Assembly (NCBI GenBank): GCA_937926265.1
Contig: CALAZS010000081.1
Coordinates: forward strand, 1-7,924
Reading direction: 5' to 3'
DNA from: an uncultured Gammaproteobacteria bacterium
Lineage (GTDB): Bacteria > Pseudomonadota > Gammaproteobacteria > Chromatiales > Chromatiaceae
Length of the DNA stretch: 7,924 nucleotides
The position numbers and the translations under genes are program-made. Each line of letters begins with the position of its first letter. Positions within the stretch are counted from its first letter, which is position 1. Positions 6,411-7,924 of this stretch are shown piece after piece. The notes beneath the pieces are model-generated. The model ran no database searches, was not told the DNA's origin, and saw nothing but the letters and a program-made list of their open reading frames with translations.

Positions 6411-7145
6411 ATGGAAAAAATCGGCATCATTGGCGGGTCGGGACTTACATCGCTTCACGCCCTGGATATTCATCGACGGGAAGTTGTGCATACTCCCTAT
6501 GGTGAGCCATCCGGACCTTATGCAATTGGCCTTTTCGACGGTATCGAAGTAATTTTCCAGCCACGTCATGGTGCCGGTCACACTATTCCTCCTCACGCGG
6601 TTAATTACCGCGCCAATATCTGGGGGCTGCGGGAACTCGGTGTCGACAAGGTAATTGGTATGGCGGCCGTTGGGGGGATAACGGATGAAATGTGTCCTGG
6701 AACAATCTGTGTTCCTGACCAGGTTATTGACTATACCTATTCACGTAAACAAACTTTTTTTGATGACGACCAGTCACCGGTCACGCATATCGACTTTACC
6801 GAGCCCTATTGCGGGGAACTGCGCCAGGCTCTGCTTAAAGCAGGAGAGGTAAGTAATATCAATGTGATGGATAGAGGCACATACGGCGCAACACAGGGGC
6901 CGCGTCTTGAATCCGCGGCTGAAATCCGGCGCATGGAAAATGATGGATGTGATGTGGTTGGCATGACTGGCATGCCTGAGGCGGCTTTGGCCAAAGAACT
7001 GGGGCTTTGCTATGCCTGCTGTGCTGTAATTGTGAACTGGGCAGCAGGAAAATCTGACGGACCGATTAAGATGGAGGAAATAGACCAGAACCTGGCCAGT
7101 GGAATGGCTGCTGCACGTCGATTATTGGCGGCTTTATCAATCTGA
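6411..7145 (+). CDS. S-methyl-5'-thioinosine phosphorylase (MTIP), PNP/MTAP family
   Basis: This 244-residue protein belongs to the trimeric purine nucleoside phosphorylase/MTA phosphorylase family. Motifs in order are IGIIGGSGL (4-12, phosphate loop), FQPRHGAGHTIPPHAVNYRA (49-68), GMAAVGGI (83-90), the DQVIDYT segment (103-109), YGATQGPRLESAAEIRRM (158-175) and MTGMPEAALAKELG (185-198). The segment VNWAAG (208-213) has Asn209 where MTA phosphorylases carry an Asp that recognises the 6-amino group, which suggests a 6-oxopurine substrate. The Pseudomonas PA3004 enzyme, also next to nagZ, is an established MTIP, cleaving methylthioinosine to hypoxanthine and methylthioribose 1-phosphate. ATG 6411 has a strong AGGGG at 6399-6403 and starts one base after hpt stops. 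A broader inosine/guanosine phosphorylase is the alternative. Confidence 0.87.
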   Translation: MEKIGIIGGSGLTSLHALDIHRREVVHTPYGEPSGPYAIGLFDGIEVIFQPRHGAGHTIPPHAVNYRANIWGLRELGVDKVIGMAAVGGITDEMCPGTICVPDQVIDYTYSRKQTFFDDDQSPVTHIDFTEPYCGELRQALLKAGEVSNINVMDRGTYGATQGPRLESAAEIRRMENDGCDVVGMTGMPEAALAKELGLCYACCAVIVNWAAGKSDGPIKMEEIDQNLASGMAAARRLLAALSI

Positions 7146-7171
7146 TTGAGGATGTCATAATTTTTAAATAA

Positions 7172-7834
7172 ATGTTTAAAAACTTTTCACCTCTGTTAAT
7201 TTATTTTCTAAGCCTGTTTCCACTTGTTACATGGTCCTCTGACTTTGAGAAAGGCATGCAACATCTGGAAAATGGCGACTATGCCCTGGCATTTTGTCTC
7301 TGGCAGCCATTAGCGATGGAGCATGATGTTAATGCCCAGTATCACCTGGGATGGCTATATGCCAATGGCCTGGGGTTAAACGCTGATATCAAAAGTGCTG
7401 TTTACTGGTGGCAGCATGCAGCAAAAAATGGACATCTGGATGCGCAGTTCTCAATTGGGCTGTCTTATCTGACAGGAGAAGGTATCAAGGCTGACAGGCA
7501 AGAGGCCTTTAAATGGTTCTTGAAAGCGGCAAAGTCCAATCACGATGATGCAAAAGACCTTGTCAAAAGACTGGTGCTGGAATCAGGTGAAAATTACTAT
7601 GAAAATTTTCCAGAGCTGAAAAAGCTCGAGTGGCTTCAGCAGTCTTTCATAGTGACTTCAGACAGCGTCAACATACGTTCCGGGCCCGGAACTGACTTCG
7701 ACATCGTTCAAAAAGTGCAAAAAGACCATATTCTGCTAGGTATAAGACAAAAAAATGACTGGATTGAAGTAATTATTGACAAAACCACTAACAAATCAGG
7801 CTGGATTTATGCACAATTAGTCAAATCAATATAA
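7172..7834 (+). CDS. Periplasmic Sel1-repeat protein with C-terminal SH3b domain
   Basis: This 220-residue secreted protein of unknown specific role has two recognisable modules. Residues 1-22 (MFKNFSPLLIYFLSLFPLVTWS) form a Sec signal peptide, so the mature protein is probably periplasmic. Tetratricopeptide-like Sel1 repeats follow: a first helix pair with DYALAFCLWQPLA (36-48), then NAQYHLGWLYANGLGLNADI (54-73) with SAVYWWQHAA, and AQFSIGLSYLTGEGIKADRQ (91-110) with EAFKWFLKAA. Residues about 160-218 are a bacterial SH3 domain with the hallmark VNIRSGPGTDFDIV (166-179) and a closing GWIYAQLV (210-217). SH3b domains often bind peptidoglycan, and Sel1 repeats mediate protein contacts. It starts 26 bases after the phosphorylase. 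The start codon lacks a well-spaced ribosome-binding site (GAGG is over 20 bases away), and an in-frame stop at 7169 forbids an earlier start. Confidence 0.85.
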   Translation: MFKNFSPLLIYFLSLFPLVTWSSDFEKGMQHLENGDYALAFCLWQPLAMEHDVNAQYHLGWLYANGLGLNADIKSAVYWWQHAAKNGHLDAQFSIGLSYLTGEGIKADRQEAFKWFLKAAKSNHDDAKDLVKRLVLESGENYYENFPELKKLEWLQQSFIVTSDSVNIRSGPGTDFDIVQKVQKDHILLGIRQKNDWIEVIIDKTTNKSGWIYAQLVKSI

Positions 7835-7858
7835 TCTTCATGGAGTAGGTAATTAAAC

Positions 7859-7924
7859 ATGGCCAAAGACAAAGAAGACGAAAAAGACGAAAAAGTAACC
7901 AAGAAGAAAACTGCCCAGAAAACT
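7859..7924 (+). CDS. Lysine- and acid-rich N-terminus of an unknown protein (3' partial)
   Basis: An ATG at 7859 with AGG at 7847-7849 (nine-base spacing) opens a frame that runs 22 codons to the window end without a stop. The visible residues are almost all Lys, Asp, Glu, Thr and Gln (MAKDKEDEKDEKVTKKKTAQ), a low-complexity, probably disordered tail built on repeated AAAGACGAA-like codons. It lies 24 bases after the Sel1/SH3b gene on the same strand. Such tails occur on nucleic-acid-binding and histone-like proteins among others, but nothing here identifies the family. That it is a real gene is likely but not proven. Confidence 0.5.
   Translation, partial: MAKDKEDEKDEKVTKKKTAQKT

Noticed and set aside
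7146..7171. Possible terminator or promoter between the phosphorylase and the Sel1/SH3b gene
   Set aside because: The spacer is AT-rich but has no stem and no paired -35/-10 elements; read-through seems as likely.

Overview
The window is a compact, chromosome-like stretch of a Gram-negative bacterium, most likely a gammaproteobacterium. The evidence is a neighbourhood of nagZ, hypoxanthine-guanine phosphoribosyltransferase and an S-methyl-5'-thioinosine-phosphorylase-like gene, which resembles the nagZ/MTIP pair known from Pseudomonas. Lipoprotein and Sec signal peptides and a murein-recycling enzyme also fit. I see no tRNA, rRNA, CRISPR array, insertion sequence or phage gene, and base composition looks even throughout. 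Genus cannot be fixed from what is visible.

Region 1 (1-4164, + strand) looks like one tightly packed operon of five genes. In order they are a CYTH/triphosphate tunnel metalloenzyme (5' end outside the window), a family-5 peptide-binding lipoprotein, a YkuD-domain enzyme with no signal peptide, and two DppB/DppC-type permeases. Neighbours overlap by 20, 29 and 4 bases, and the only gap is 14 bases. The importer has a binding protein and both membrane subunits but no ATPase gene here. The YkuD protein has the size and apparent cytoplasmic location of the ElsL-type L,D-carboxypeptidases that trim tetrapeptides during cell-wall recycling. An importer for murein peptides coupled to a cytoplasmic trimming enzyme is therefore a reasonable hypothesis, and it is the most interesting point in the window.

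Region 2 (4191-4768) holds a minus-strand gene for a small secreted FliL-like protein. It converges on the importer operon and has a good sigma70-like promoter in the 182-base intergenic space it shares with nagZ.

Region 3 (4769-7924, + strand) runs nagZ, hpt, the MTIP-like phosphorylase, a periplasmic Sel1-repeat/SH3b protein, and the first codons of a lysine- and acid-rich protein cut by the window end. NagZ removes GlcNAc from anhydromuropeptides in the cytoplasm. The phosphorylase would release hypoxanthine from methylthioinosine and Hpt would turn that into IMP, so these two form a short purine salvage path. The two sides of the window together (peptide importer, YkuD enzyme, NagZ, SH3b protein) lean towards cell-wall turnover, although they are not one transcription unit.
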